8,795 nt of DNA, taken from assembly GCA_900557435.1 (NCBI GenBank), contig USSH01000087.1:1-8795 (forward strand), given 5' to 3'. Each line of letters starts with the position of its first letter. The first letter of the stretch is position 1. The translations under genes and the position numbers were made by a program. Shown here in pieces: positions 1-4,918 of the stretch. The notes beneath the pieces were generated by a model. It made no database searches and was not told the DNA's origin. It was given only the letters and a program-made list of their open reading frames with translations. This DNA comes from an uncultured Coprococcus sp. (GTDB lineage Bacteria > Bacillota > Clostridia > Lachnospirales > Lachnospiraceae).

Positions 1-217
1 CAAGATTGTTCGCGTCATATACCGAAACTGCTATTTTGCCTCCATCTGCCTTTATGTTGGCAAGAGTTGTCTCAAGGAACACATCACCAACCACAAGCCT
101 GCCATCCTCGGTCACATCCTTGAATGCAACAGGCACAACATTTGGCTCACCATCTGAGCATGTGGCAAGATCCCACATTTCATTTTTTAATAATTTGATC
201 ACTGATTCTGTAAGCAT
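1..217 (-). CDS. PNPOx-like FMN-binding split-barrel protein, 5' part only
   Basis: The first 72 codons of a minus-strand gene that runs off the left edge. Translation begins MLTESVIKLLKNEMWDLATC and continues through a PNVVPVAFKDV stretch and a DGRLVVGDVFLETTLANIK stretch. This is the usual opening of the pyridoxamine 5'-phosphate oxidase-like flavin split-barrel family: an N-terminal helix, a strand ending in a 'nVvPv.fk' turn, then the strand and T-x-x-N-I segment that helps hold FMN. Such proteins are cytoplasmic flavin- or F420-binding oxidoreductases; the substrate cannot be read from this part. The start is set by AGGAG at 226-230 with 8 bases to the ATG. About half the protein, including the dimer-forming C-terminal half, is outside the window. 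Family call is good; exact function is unknown. Confidence 0.82.
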   Translation of the reverse strand, partial: MLTESVIKLLKNEMWDLATCSDGEPNVVPVAFKDVTEDGRLVVGDVFLETTLANIKADGGKIAVSVYDANNL

Positions 218-252
218 AAGCACATCTCCTTTGTATTTGATGCACTCATGAT

Positions 253-258
253 ATTATA
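253..258 (-). promoter_or_regulatory. Possible -10 box (TATAAT) for the PNPOx-like gene
   Basis: A perfect TATAAT reads on the minus strand 36 bases upstream of the start codon at 217. No convincing -35 hexamer is found 16-18 bases further upstream, and there is no extended TGn, so this is a weak call based on one hexamer. Confidence 0.3.
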
Positions 259-289
259 TCTGCTTCTGTTTAGTAAGATATTGGCAAAT

Positions 290-988
290 TTATGAGTTAC
301 TAATAAATTTGGTAGTATGGCAATTTCCTCCAACGATCCAGATGAGCAGGAAGAAAAATATCATACTCTCACTCATCAATCCATTTGTAAATCCGATACG
401 GAATGGCGTGTCAGGAAGAAGGCTCTTGACCGCTAACAATACTACATAGAACACAAGGACATTTCCCGCTGCCATCCATCTTGGAAGTGTGGTTTTTCCA
501 CGTACCACAACATAAAACCAGTATAAGAATACAGGAAGCATCAAAACTTCACTGACCATTATAACCCATGACAGATGTGAATACAAAGCCTCACATGCAG
601 GCAATGCCGCCTCTGAATAACCATTATTTGTCATCCAGTTGTAGAGGTAAAGTATCATGATATAGAAAAGATGCAGGCACATCCATGGCGTAAGGCCAAA
701 TGCATTCAGATAGTGATATATCTTGCGCTCCTTCTCCCCGCGAATAAATCTTCCTATGTAAAACAATGCGATGCCGTAGAAAATGATCCCTGGAAATGCC
801 AGAAACATTGCAAGCCCATTTCTCCACGGTGCTATCTGTGATGCGCCCTGGGTAAGCCAGAACAACTTGCCACTGCTCGTTGTGTCACCATATATCATCA
901 GCCAGTCTCCTCCGCCATAACAAAAGCAGCCCAATATTCCGCATATCATAGCCAATGCCAATGTCTTTTTGTCAACTTTGTTCTCCAT
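290..988 (-). CDS. Six-helix membrane protein of unknown function
   Basis: 232 residues starting MENKVDKKTLALAMICGILG. Hydrophobic segments sit near residues 9-31, 57-80, 98-118, 138-162, 172-190 and 206-221, giving about six membrane spans. A Gly-rich first helix carries a CYGGGDWLMIYGD motif, and a conserved-looking basic loop GRFIRGEKERK follows helix 2. It resembles the uncharacterised Firmicutes membrane family I associate with DUF6796, but I recall that name only loosely and no function is known. An in-frame ATG exists 13 codons upstream; I chose 988 because GGGAGG ends 6 bases before it. The gene is divergent from the hydrolase at 1153 and is preceded by an operator-like repeat (see 1093-1123). 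Its stop codon sits in an A+T inverted repeat (285-293 with 303-311), too weak to call a terminator. Confidence 0.85.
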   Translation of the reverse strand: MENKVDKKTLALAMICGILGCFCYGGGDWLMIYGDTTSSGKLFWLTQGASQIAPWRNGLAMFLAFPGIIFYGIALFYIGRFIRGEKERKIYHYLNAFGLTPWMCLHLFYIMILYLYNWMTNNGYSEAALPACEALYSHLSWVIMVSEVLMLPVFLYWFYVVVRGKTTLPRWMAAGNVLVFYVVLLAVKSLLPDTPFRIGFTNGLMSESMIFFFLLIWIVGGNCHTTKFISNS

Positions 989-1092
989 ATTAATTCCTCC
1001 CATATTCTTTGTATTGCACTGTATCATGCATCAAGACAAACTCATCATGTTTACATTGACAGCCTCTTTTGCCAGTGCTAGTATCTGTATTG

Positions 1093-1123
1093 GTTAGGCG
1101 TATCTAACATTTTGATTTTAGCA
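1093..1123 (-). promoter_or_regulatory. Extended -10 promoter with GTTAG-N6-CTAAC operator
   Basis: On the minus strand TGC-TAAAAT (1123-1115) forms an extended -10 box. Six bases after it comes a perfect inverted repeat, GTTAG / 6 bases / CTAAC (1093-1108), which would cover the transcription start. No good -35 is seen, typical for an extended -10. The same arrangement is present before the small membrane protein gene at 2678-2914, which is why I take it as real. A transcript from here would have a leader of roughly 115 bases before the start at 988. The site also lies about 45 bases upstream of the divergent hydrolase start and could influence that gene too. Confidence 0.62.
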
Positions 1124-1152
1124 TATTATCAAACAATTGGGAGAATATTTTT

Positions 1153-1947
1153 ATGAAAGTTTACGAATTCGGGAATAAAAATAAACCGAGCATCATGCTC
1201 TTTCCTGGCACATGCTGCTATTGGAAAACCAACTTTGGTCACGTTCTCGGTGGACTTCAGGAGCATTTTCACACTCTGGTTGTCAGCTACAGTGGATTTG
1301 ACGATACGGAGAATTCTACATTTATTTCAGAGCTTGACGAGGTTCAGAAGATTGAAAACTATATCAAGGATAAGCTTGACGGAAAGCTGTTTGCAGCATA
1401 CGGCTGTTCCCTTGGAGGTTCATTTGTCTCTCTCCTGATCGGACATCAGAATATACATATAGATCACGGAATCATTGGTTCAAGCGACATGGATCAGGCG
1501 CCAAAGTGGCTGGCAAAGCTTGAGACAGCCATCATGATGCCGATGTTCTATCCTTTTATCACCGGGCAGGAAAGCGGACTTCTGAAAAAAGTATTTGAGA
1601 AGAAAATGAACGAGGGAAACGACAGTTCTGAATACATGAAGAACTTCATGGAGCTCATGGGCAAGGGCAGCGGAATAGACTTTTCATTCATATCCAAGGA
1701 GTCCATGAAGAATCAGTTCTGCACCGACCTGTACACAAGCGTTGGAGAACACATAAGCGTACCCGGAACGACTATCCACGTATTCTACGCCAAGAAAATG
1801 GGTGAGAAATATCTTGAGCGTTACAGGAAGTGTTTCGCTGATCCGGATATCTGCGAATTTGATCTGAAGCACGAAGAACTGCTGCTTGACGCTGGCCGTT
1901 GGATCCATGAGGTCTGCAGGGTGTGCGGCATAAATCACACTTTATAG
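1153..1947 (+). CDS. Alpha/beta hydrolase
   Basis: 264 residues, MKVYEFGNKNKPSIMLFPGT at the N-terminus. The fold's markers are visible: the strand-loop 'IMLFPGTCCYW' (residues 14-24) as oxyanion-hole region, the nucleophile elbow G-C-S-L-G-G at 84-89 with Ser86 as probable nucleophile, and 'DLKHEELL' with His240 as probable catalytic His. The acid is less clear; Glu218 in 'KKMGEKY', or a residue nearby after the penultimate strand, is the best candidate. No signal peptide, so cytoplasmic. The cap region (about 115-190) is Met- and Lys-rich with no recognised substrate motif, so esterase, lipase and peptidase cannot be separated. GGGAG at 1139-1143 lies 9 bases before the ATG. Its last six bases overlap the end of the convergent toxin gene. 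Confidence 0.85.
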   Translation: MKVYEFGNKNKPSIMLFPGTCCYWKTNFGHVLGGLQEHFHTLVVSYSGFDDTENSTFISELDEVQKIENYIKDKLDGKLFAAYGCSLGGSFVSLLIGHQNIHIDHGIIGSSDMDQAPKWLAKLETAIMMPMFYPFITGQESGLLKKVFEKKMNEGNDSSEYMKNFMELMGKGSGIDFSFISKESMKNQFCTDLYTSVGEHISVPGTTIHVFYAKKMGEKYLERYRKCFADPDICEFDLKHEELLLDAGRWIHEVCRVCGINHTL

Positions 1948-2259
1948 TCCTCGTATAATATTCAAATAATCCTGTCGCTGATCTACAACTGCGTAGATAA
2001 TAACCTTTTTATTCATTTCATCAATTTTATAGAACACAAGGTCCTTTTCTAAAATAAGGACCTTGTACCCTTGCCGCTTGAGAACCATATATCTTGGATC
2101 TGTGCCTATATAAGGATCGTCCCCAAGTCCAAGAATGCTTTTTTCTATATCTTCAAGTTTCTTTAGAGCAACATCATTACCAAAGTTCTGGGCAACATAT
2201 AAAATTATCTTTCTAATCCCCGCATCTGCTGTATCAGTTCGTATTACATCATATTTCAT
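1942..2259 (-). CDS. RelE/ParE-family toxin of a type II toxin-antitoxin pair
   Basis: 105 residues, MKYDVIRTDTADAGIRKIIL at the start. Size, an N-terminal helix pair with 'DTADAGIRKIILYVAQNFG', the 'RYMVLKRQGYKVLILEKDLVFYKID' strands, and the C-terminal 'VIIYAVVDQRQDYLNII' match the RelE/ParE superfamily. RelE members cut mRNA on the ribosome and ParE members poison gyrase; the sequence does not settle which. The C-terminal V-x-x-R-Q-D-Y pattern resembles RelE-like 'yRq.y' ends. It follows the antitoxin by 2 bases. An ATG at 2265 overlaps the antitoxin stop, but AGGAGG ends 7 bases before the ATG at 2259, so I prefer 2259. The stop overlaps the hydrolase stop on the opposite strand. Confidence 0.88.
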   Translation of the reverse strand: MKYDVIRTDTADAGIRKIILYVAQNFGNDVALKKLEDIEKSILGLGDDPYIGTDPRYMVLKRQGYKVLILEKDLVFYKIDEMNKKVIIYAVVDQRQDYLNIIRGL

Positions 2260-2261
2260 GA

Positions 2262-2540
2262 TCATCCCTCCTGGAGCATTTTTCTCAGGTCGTCAAATGT
2301 TTCAGTTACAGGAGCAACCCTGTCATTTTTCACGTCCTCTTCAGCCTCCGCCAGGATCTCAAGCAGTTCTATACGAGCCTTTATGTTTTTATACTCTTCA
2401 TATGAGAGGGATACTGTATCTCCTCTGCCATTTACTGTAATGATCACCGCCTCTTTATTTTCCTTACATTGCTTGGAAATTTCATTATAATGGTTTCTCA
2501 AATCAGCCGACGGTCTGATTGATTCCTGTAATGATATCAT
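2262..2540 (-). CDS. Phd/YefM-family antitoxin
   Basis: 92 residues. The N-terminal half, 'SIRPSADLRNHYNEISKQCK' then 'EAVIITVNGRGDTVSLSYEEYKNI', is the Phd/YefM fold: a helix, the 'p..iT.nGrg..v.ls.eeY' strand turn, and a dimer helix. This part binds DNA and represses the operon. The acidic C-terminal tail (about 60-92, ELLEILAEAEEDVKNDR) should wrap and block the toxin. GGAGG ends 8 bases before the start, which is well supported. It is the first gene of a two-gene operon, with its own strong promoter at 2594-2622. The start codon lies in a perfect palindrome, ATGATATCAT (2531-2540), a possible operator for autorepression. Confidence 0.9.
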   Translation of the reverse strand: MISLQESIRPSADLRNHYNEISKQCKENKEAVIITVNGRGDTVSLSYEEYKNIKARIELLEILAEAEEDVKNDRVAPVTETFDDLRKMLQEG

Positions 2541-2593
2541 ATTAGGTACCTCCGAAATTTAATATCATAAACTTATCGTGTTTTTATATGCAG

Positions 2594-2622
2594 ATTATAT
2601 CATCATTTGTCTATATTATCAA
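2594..2622 (-). promoter_or_regulatory. Sigma-A promoter of the Phd/YefM toxin-antitoxin operon
   Basis: TTGATA (2622-2617), 17 bases, TATAAT (2599-2594): five of six and six of six matches at ideal spacing. The -35 is embedded in a short perfect inverted repeat, ATATT-ATC-AATAT (2613-2625), a possible binding site for the antitoxin or the complex. The leader is about 45 bases. Confidence 0.8.
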
Positions 2623-2677
2623 TATTAACTACATATGCTACAACCAGTTCGAAACTTTCAACTATTCAAAATCATCC

Positions 2678-2914
2678 CTACTTCTTCACGATCATATGAA
2701 CCACGCCTACAAATGACAGTACAACGATCGCCACATATACGAACCGTGTAATCAAATGCCCATTCTGCCAGTTGTCCACCGCAAGCAGAGTCCATAGTGC
2801 ACCCTGAACCAACTGCGTCGCAATCTGTATTTTCTTATTATCCTTATTCTTACAGCTTATTATAAGCAATATTATGTAAACAACAAGACCTATACTAAGT
2901 AAAATGCTCATCAT
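2678..2914 (-). CDS. Small membrane protein of unknown function
   Basis: 78 residues beginning MMSILLSIGLVVYIILLIIS. Three hydrophobic segments lie near residues 3-20, 30-47 and 57-75, separated by a charged loop (CKNKDNKKIQ) and a polar loop (DNWQNGHLITR); it ends HMIVKK. I do not recognise a family. A GTG at 2926 also begins the frame, but AAAGGTGG overlaps that codon and sits 8 bases before the ATG at 2914, so I start there; the next codon is also ATG. Its promoter region carries the same operator-like repeat as the six-helix membrane protein gene, so the two are probably co-regulated. Confidence 0.72.
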   Translation of the reverse strand: MMSILLSIGLVVYIILLIISCKNKDNKKIQIATQLVQGALWTLLAVDNWQNGHLITRFVYVAIVVLSFVGVVHMIVKK

Positions 2915-2947
2915 AAATATAACCACCTTTCATCTGTATACTTGTTC

Positions 2948-2999
2948 GGTTAGTTTATTCTAACCAACTTCATTTTAGCACTTATTGTTTTAAATTCAA
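2948..2999 (-). promoter_or_regulatory. Promoter with GGTTAG-N6-CTAACC operator
   Basis: On the minus strand: TTGAAT (2999-2994), 16 bases, TAAAAT (2977-2972) with an extended TGC (2980-2978), then six bases on a perfect 6-bp inverted repeat GGTTAG / TTTATT / CTAACC (2948-2965). The repeat covers the expected start of transcription, the classic position for a repressor of the TetR or MarR type. It is the better of the two copies in this window; the other is at 1093-1123. The regulator is not encoded here. Confidence 0.72.
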
Positions 3000-3047
3000 T
3001 CAGACAAATTCATAAGTTATATTAAGTATGATGACTAGCAAAAAAAT

Positions 3048-3063
3048 AATAATTTATACAAAG
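3048..3063 (+). repeat. Outer arm of a long-range inverted repeat in the IS200 element
   Basis: This 16-base stretch is the reverse complement of 3742-3757 at 15 of 16 positions (minus-strand reading CTTTGTATAAATTATT against CTTTGTATAACTTATT). It lies just outside the right-end hairpin, and its partner lies just inside the left-end hairpin. It could let the two ends pair as single-stranded DNA or RNA. Confidence 0.6.
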
Positions 3064-3068
3064 TCGCC

Positions 3069-3089
3069 GCCACCCCTAAAAGGGGTGGC
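3069..3089 (-). repeat. IS200 right-end hairpin
   Basis: Perfect 8-bp stem GCCACCCC / GGGGTGGC with a five-base loop (TAAAA on the plus strand). The outer bases GTCG (3063-3066) and CGAC (3091-3094) can extend it past a bulge. Subterminal hairpins like this are what TnpA binds at the right end of IS200/IS605 elements. On the minus strand the loop is T-rich, and the hairpin could also slow transcription leaving the element. Confidence 0.7.
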
Positions 3090-3094
3090 TCGAC

Positions 3095-3221
3095 GTGCTG
3101 GCTATAAGCCCTTAACACCGGACAGCGTCTCAAGGCGCTCCAGACTTTCTCTCCGTTCAAGTCACTATTGCACTTGACGCGTTGCTAATACCCCTGAAGG
3201 GGTGTTCGTATTACTTCGACT
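3095..3221 (-). other. Structured non-coding tail of the IS200 element
   Basis: No gene is seen between the tnpA stop and the right-end hairpin, but the stretch is rich in foldable segments. Going downstream from tnpA on the minus strand: a hairpin ACCCC-TGAA-GGGGT (3190-3203) that can extend with TAATA/TATTA (3186-3190 with 3209-3213); a hairpin with stem TCAAGT/ACTTGA and a nine-base loop (3157-3177); AGCG/CGCT (3124-3139); and GGGCT/AGCC (about 3101-3112). In elements that carry tnpB this position encodes the right-end guide RNA (omega RNA/reRNA). A relic of, or a trans-acting version of, such an RNA is one explanation; a 3' regulatory RNA of tnpA is another. Neither is shown by sequence alone. 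Confidence 0.45.
3155..3172 (-). repeat. Segment complementary to the tnpA leader
   Basis: The minus-strand reading TGCAATAGTGACTTGAAC is the reverse complement of the tnpA leader region at 3698-3714 except for one extra base. Part of it (GCAATAGTG) forms the loop of a hairpin with stem TCAAGT/ACTTGA (3157-3162 with 3172-3177), so it would be exposed for pairing. It is nested inside the 3048-3063 / 3742-3757 pair. Confidence 0.6.
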
Positions 3222-3677
3222 TTAACCCTTAAAAGGGTCCTCGTATTCCTTCACACTTAATTTGTCCTGCATAATATCATATTTTTCCTGATCCTGAATA
3301 TATTTCTTTATCGTCGCCTCATTCAGGCCTACTGTACTCACATAGTATCCCTCTGACCAGAAATGTCTATTTCCAAATTTATATTTCAGATTTGCATGTC
3401 TGTCAAATATCATCAATGCCGATTTTCCTTTCAGGTATCCCATAAAGCTCGACACACTCATTTTCGGCGGTATACTCACTAACATATGAATGTGATCCGG
3501 CATTAAATGCCCTTCTATTATTTCCACCCCCTTATATGAACATAACTGCGTAAGTATATCCCTTATATCTGCTTTCAGTTGATTATAAATTATTTTTCGT
3601 CTATACTTTGGAGTAAATACAATGTGGTATTTACATACCCATTTTGTATGGGCAAGATCATTTGATTTATTTGCCAT
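3222..3677 (-). CDS. tnpA: IS200-type Y1 transposase TnpA
   Basis: 151 residues, MANKSNDLAHTKWVCKYHIV at the start, the usual length for IS200/IS605 TnpA. The HUH motif is D-H-I-H at residues 61-64 (His62, His64, metal binding). The catalytic tyrosine is Tyr126 in 'ATIKKYIQDQE' with the assisting Gln130. 'KYRRKII' near 25 and 'HFWSEGYYVSTVG' (105-117) are also family hallmarks. It nicks and rejoins single-stranded DNA at hairpin ends as a dimer. All catalytic residues are present, so it is probably active. An upstream ATG at 3716 is in frame, but the AAGGTG at 3684-3689 is 6 bases before the ATG at 3677, giving the standard N-terminus. Confidence 0.95.
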   Translation of the reverse strand: MANKSNDLAHTKWVCKYHIVFTPKYRRKIIYNQLKADIRDILTQLCSYKGVEIIEGHLMPDHIHMLVSIPPKMSVSSFMGYLKGKSALMIFDRHANLKYKFGNRHFWSEGYYVSTVGLNEATIKKYIQDQEKYDIMQDKLSVKEYEDPFKG

Positions 3678-3680
3678 TTT

Positions 3681-3741
3681 AAACACCTTTCCTTTCTTGC
3701 AATAGTGACTGAACAACTCTATTGTACAAGGAAAGGTGTTT
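3681..3741 (-). promoter_or_regulatory. tnpA leader that hides the ribosome binding site
   Basis: A perfect 12-bp inverted repeat, AAACACCTTTCC at 3681-3692 against GGAAAGGTGTTT at 3730-3741. In the minus-strand mRNA the 3' arm contains the tnpA ribosome binding site (GGAAAGGTG), so this stem would block translation. Inside it CAATAG pairs with CTATTG (about 3719-3724 with 3699-3704), leaving a 13-base loop. Classical IS200 is known to repress its transposase with such a leader stem. The inner region is also complementary to the element's own 3' tail (3155-3172). Confidence 0.75.
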
Positions 3742-3757
3742 CTTTGTATAACTTATT
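3742..3757 (+). repeat. Inner partner of the long-range inverted repeat
   Basis: Pairs with 3048-3063 (15 of 16). It lies between the left-end hairpin and the tnpA leader stem, so if the mRNA starts upstream of it the message could close end to end. Confidence 0.55.
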
Positions 3758-3760
3758 GAC

Positions 3761-3781
3761 ACCACCCGCATAGCAGGTGGT
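3761..3781 (-). repeat. IS200 left-end hairpin
   Basis: ACCACC / GGTGGT stem of 6 bp around a nine-base loop. It stands upstream of tnpA at the expected place for the left-end structure bound by TnpA. It shares the CCACC/GGTGG core with the right-end hairpin, as expected when one protein recognises both. Confidence 0.65.
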
Positions 3782-3863
3782 TTATTGTTTCACACGCTGT
3801 TTATTTATATATTAAGATTTTTCTAAGCCTTGCGTGTTCAACAGGCTAAAGCCCATAAAATTT

Positions 3864-4078
3864 AAGAGGATGGTGTATTGCCTCAGCAATACTCCCACCC
3901 TCTAGTGACTGATTTTTCTGTTGTCCAAACAACGAGACCGACCCTTACGTTCGGCATTGGAGCAAGATTTTTCGCTGCCTGCCAGCGTCCTGTATCTTTC
4001 GCAACAGGATAGGTCACAAACGATGTAACCTCGGATTGAATCGTGTCAGCCCACGTTGTTCTCATTATGCGCTGACAC
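3864..4078 (-). other. Hairpin-rich stretch without a convincing gene; possible structured RNA or insertion-sequence end
   Basis: Five separate inverted repeats lie in about 215 bases. (1) GTATTGC-CTCA-GCAATAC (3875-3892), extended by TGG/CCA and AGAGG/CCTCT to 3865-3903. (2) GTTGT-CCAA-ACAAC (3920-3933). (3) CGCTG-CCTGC-CAGCG (3973-3987). (4) TCCTGT/ACAGGA (3988-4009). (5) GTGTCAGC/GCTGACAC (4043-4078). A 69-codon frame (3883-4092, minus) runs through it but begins with TTG and has no clear ribosome binding site or family resemblance. Downstream on the same strand is GGGCT-TT-AGCC (3844-3854), which resembles GGGCT-TATA-AGCC in the IS200 tail. The right end of a lost IS605-type element with its guide RNA is my best guess. 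Confidence 0.45.
3944..3984 (+). repeat. Direct repeat copy A (41 bases)
   Basis: Matches 5016-5056 in the same orientation at 37 of 41 positions without gaps, including a perfect 17-base core CTTACGTTCGGCATTGG. The two copies are 1072 bases apart and bracket the RelB/ParE-type toxin-antitoxin operon. In copy A the right edge overlaps the CGCTG/CAGCG hairpin. Confidence 0.85.
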
Positions 4079-4122
4079 CCAGAGAAAATCAATGAACCTG
4101 TAATTTAAAATCACTATGTTTT

Positions 4123-4142
4123 ATATACGCTCATATACGCTC
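4123..4142 (+). repeat. Tandem pair of ATATACGCTC
   Basis: Two perfect adjacent copies of a 10-base unit (4123-4132, 4133-4142) in the otherwise featureless A+T-rich stretch between the hairpin-rich region and the toxin gene. I see no gene in 4093-4236. Confidence 0.7.
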
Positions 4143-4236
4143 AAAAATGACTTAATTCTCATGTTTTTGGATGCTCCCCTTAAGTTTTCGTCCTCCACAA
4201 CTTGTCACTTTAAAAATATACTTTGTCTTGAATAAT

Positions 4237-4569
4237 TTATTCCATTTCCATCAATTCAAGTTGTTTAGCCTGATCTCTTGCAACATATATAACAGATGTA
4301 ACCTGAACTTTACTATTCTCATCGTCTATTAAAAAGTACACATAGTAATTCTTTACACACATACGATGGATTCCTTCACTTCTCCAAGGTTCTTCATCTG
4401 TCAGTTTGATTCTTTCCGGCATTGTGGAGAGGCTTTTTATCTCTTTTTTTAGTCTGGCAATCGTACTATTTGCAGCTTCAGGTACAAGCAGTTCATCAGT
4501 AATATAAGCTTTTATTCCTCTAAGATGATCCCTTGCCTGCCTTGTAATCCTTACGGTATACGTGTTCAC
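4237..4569 (-). CDS. RelE/ParE-family toxin (second toxin-antitoxin pair)
   Basis: 110 residues reading from a GTG: (M)NTYTVRITRQARDHLRGIKA. The N-terminal strand plus helix, 'ITRQARDHLRGIKAYITDEL', the 'IHRMCVKNYYVYFLIDDENSKVQV' beta segment and 'SVIYVARDQAKQLELM' end match the RelE/ParE superfamily. 'YYVYFLIDDE..KVQV..VIYVARD' is the usual core, and the R of 'YVARD' is the position of a key Arg in many members. ParE versus RelE activity cannot be decided. The GTG start overlaps the antitoxin stop by four bases (GTGA, 4566-4569), with GGAGG 7 bases upstream, so the pair is translationally coupled. Confidence 0.88.
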   Translation of the reverse strand: MNTYTVRITRQARDHLRGIKAYITDELLVPEAANSTIARLKKEIKSLSTMPERIKLTDEEPWRSEGIHRMCVKNYYVYFLIDDENSKVQVTSVIYVARDQAKQLELMEME

Positions 4570-4865
4570 ACATTATCCTCCAATTCCGCAAAAACATCAT
4601 CAACATCAAAAGAATCATCATCTTTTGCCTGCTGAAGTCCAATCTCCATCATTCTGTTGAATTCTGCCGTACTCATTTCATCACGAGCCGGAACTGCTAC
4701 TGGAAGAGTCACAGAAAACGGAATACCGTTATGTGCAATTATCTGCCTATAATACATATCAATTGCCACAGACCTCGGAATACCAAGTCTGTCAAGGATA
4801 CTTTCTGCCTGTTGTTTTATATTCACTTGCATTCTTGAATTAACATTCGCCGTCTTTACTGCCAT
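4566..4865 (-). CDS. RelB/DinJ-family antitoxin
   Basis: 99 residues, MAVKTANVNSRMQVNIKQQA. The N-terminal 'ANVNSRMQVNIKQQAESILDRLGIPRSVAIDMYYRQIIAHNGIPFSVTLP' is a typical RelB/DinJ ribbon-helix-helix domain: beta strand with 'vn.Rvd..lK..ae.il..lGi....ai.mf..qi....giPF.'. It dimerises and binds operator DNA. The acidic tail (about 75-99, KDDDSFDVDDVFAELEDNV) would bind the toxin. A GTG two codons earlier is in frame, but AGGCGG ends 7 bases before the ATG at 4865. First gene of the operon; a palindrome overlapping the promoter fits autorepression. Confidence 0.9.
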   Translation of the reverse strand: MAVKTANVNSRMQVNIKQQAESILDRLGIPRSVAIDMYYRQIIAHNGIPFSVTLPVAVPARDEMSTAEFNRMMEIGLQQAKDDDSFDVDDVFAELEDNV

Positions 4866-4891
4866 AATCACACCGCCTTTCGATTGAGTTT

Positions 4892-4918
4892 ATTATAGTA
4901 TACGCCATTGCGACGCAA
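4892..4918 (-). promoter_or_regulatory. Promoter -10 and TTGCG-A-CGCAA operator of the RelB-type operon
   Basis: A TATAAT reads on the minus strand at 4897-4892. The -35 is poor (a TTTGCG 16 bases upstream). Overlapping the spacer and -35 is a perfect 5-1-5 palindrome TTGCG-A-CGCAA (4908-4918), followed by a further CGCAA half site at 4921-4925. Its place over the RNA polymerase site fits binding by the RelB-type ribbon-helix-helix antitoxin. Confidence 0.55.

Larger units (their letters stand above)
3048..3781 (-). mobile_element. IS200-type (IS200/IS605 family) single-gene element
   Basis: A tnpA-only element of about 0.73 kb on the minus strand. The left end (high coordinates) carries a hairpin at 3761-3781 and the right end one at 3069-3089. 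As usual for this family there are no classical terminal inverted repeats and no visible target duplication, because transfer uses single-stranded DNA and hairpin recognition. The exact cleavage points cannot be set from one copy; the limits given are the outermost structured sequences and the true ends may lie 5-40 bases further out. No tnpB is present between tnpA and the right end. Confidence 0.75.

Noticed and set aside
6..251. 81-residue plus-strand frame at the left edge
   Set aside because: It is antisense to the PNPOx-like gene, which has a proper ribosome binding site and family sequence; the plus-strand frame has neither.
285..311. A+T-rich inverted repeat CAAATTTAT/ATAAATTTG at the end of the six-helix membrane protein gene
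   Set aside because: It has no G+C core and no clear T-tract; too weak to call a terminator.
1093..1108. GTTAG-N6-CTAAC as a DtxR/IdeR iron box
   Set aside because: The iron box (TTAGGTTAG-N-CTAACCTAA) has its half sites one base apart, not six, so the spacing does not fit.
3944..3984. Similarity of the repeat core (CCAATGCCGAACGTAAG on the minus strand) to part of 5S rRNA
   Set aside because: Only a short stretch looks alike and the 5S stems are absent; coincidence is more likely.
3883..4092. 69-residue minus-strand frame
   Set aside because: TTG start, weak ribosome binding site, no family resemblance, and it is threaded through five hairpins; listed as a structured region instead.
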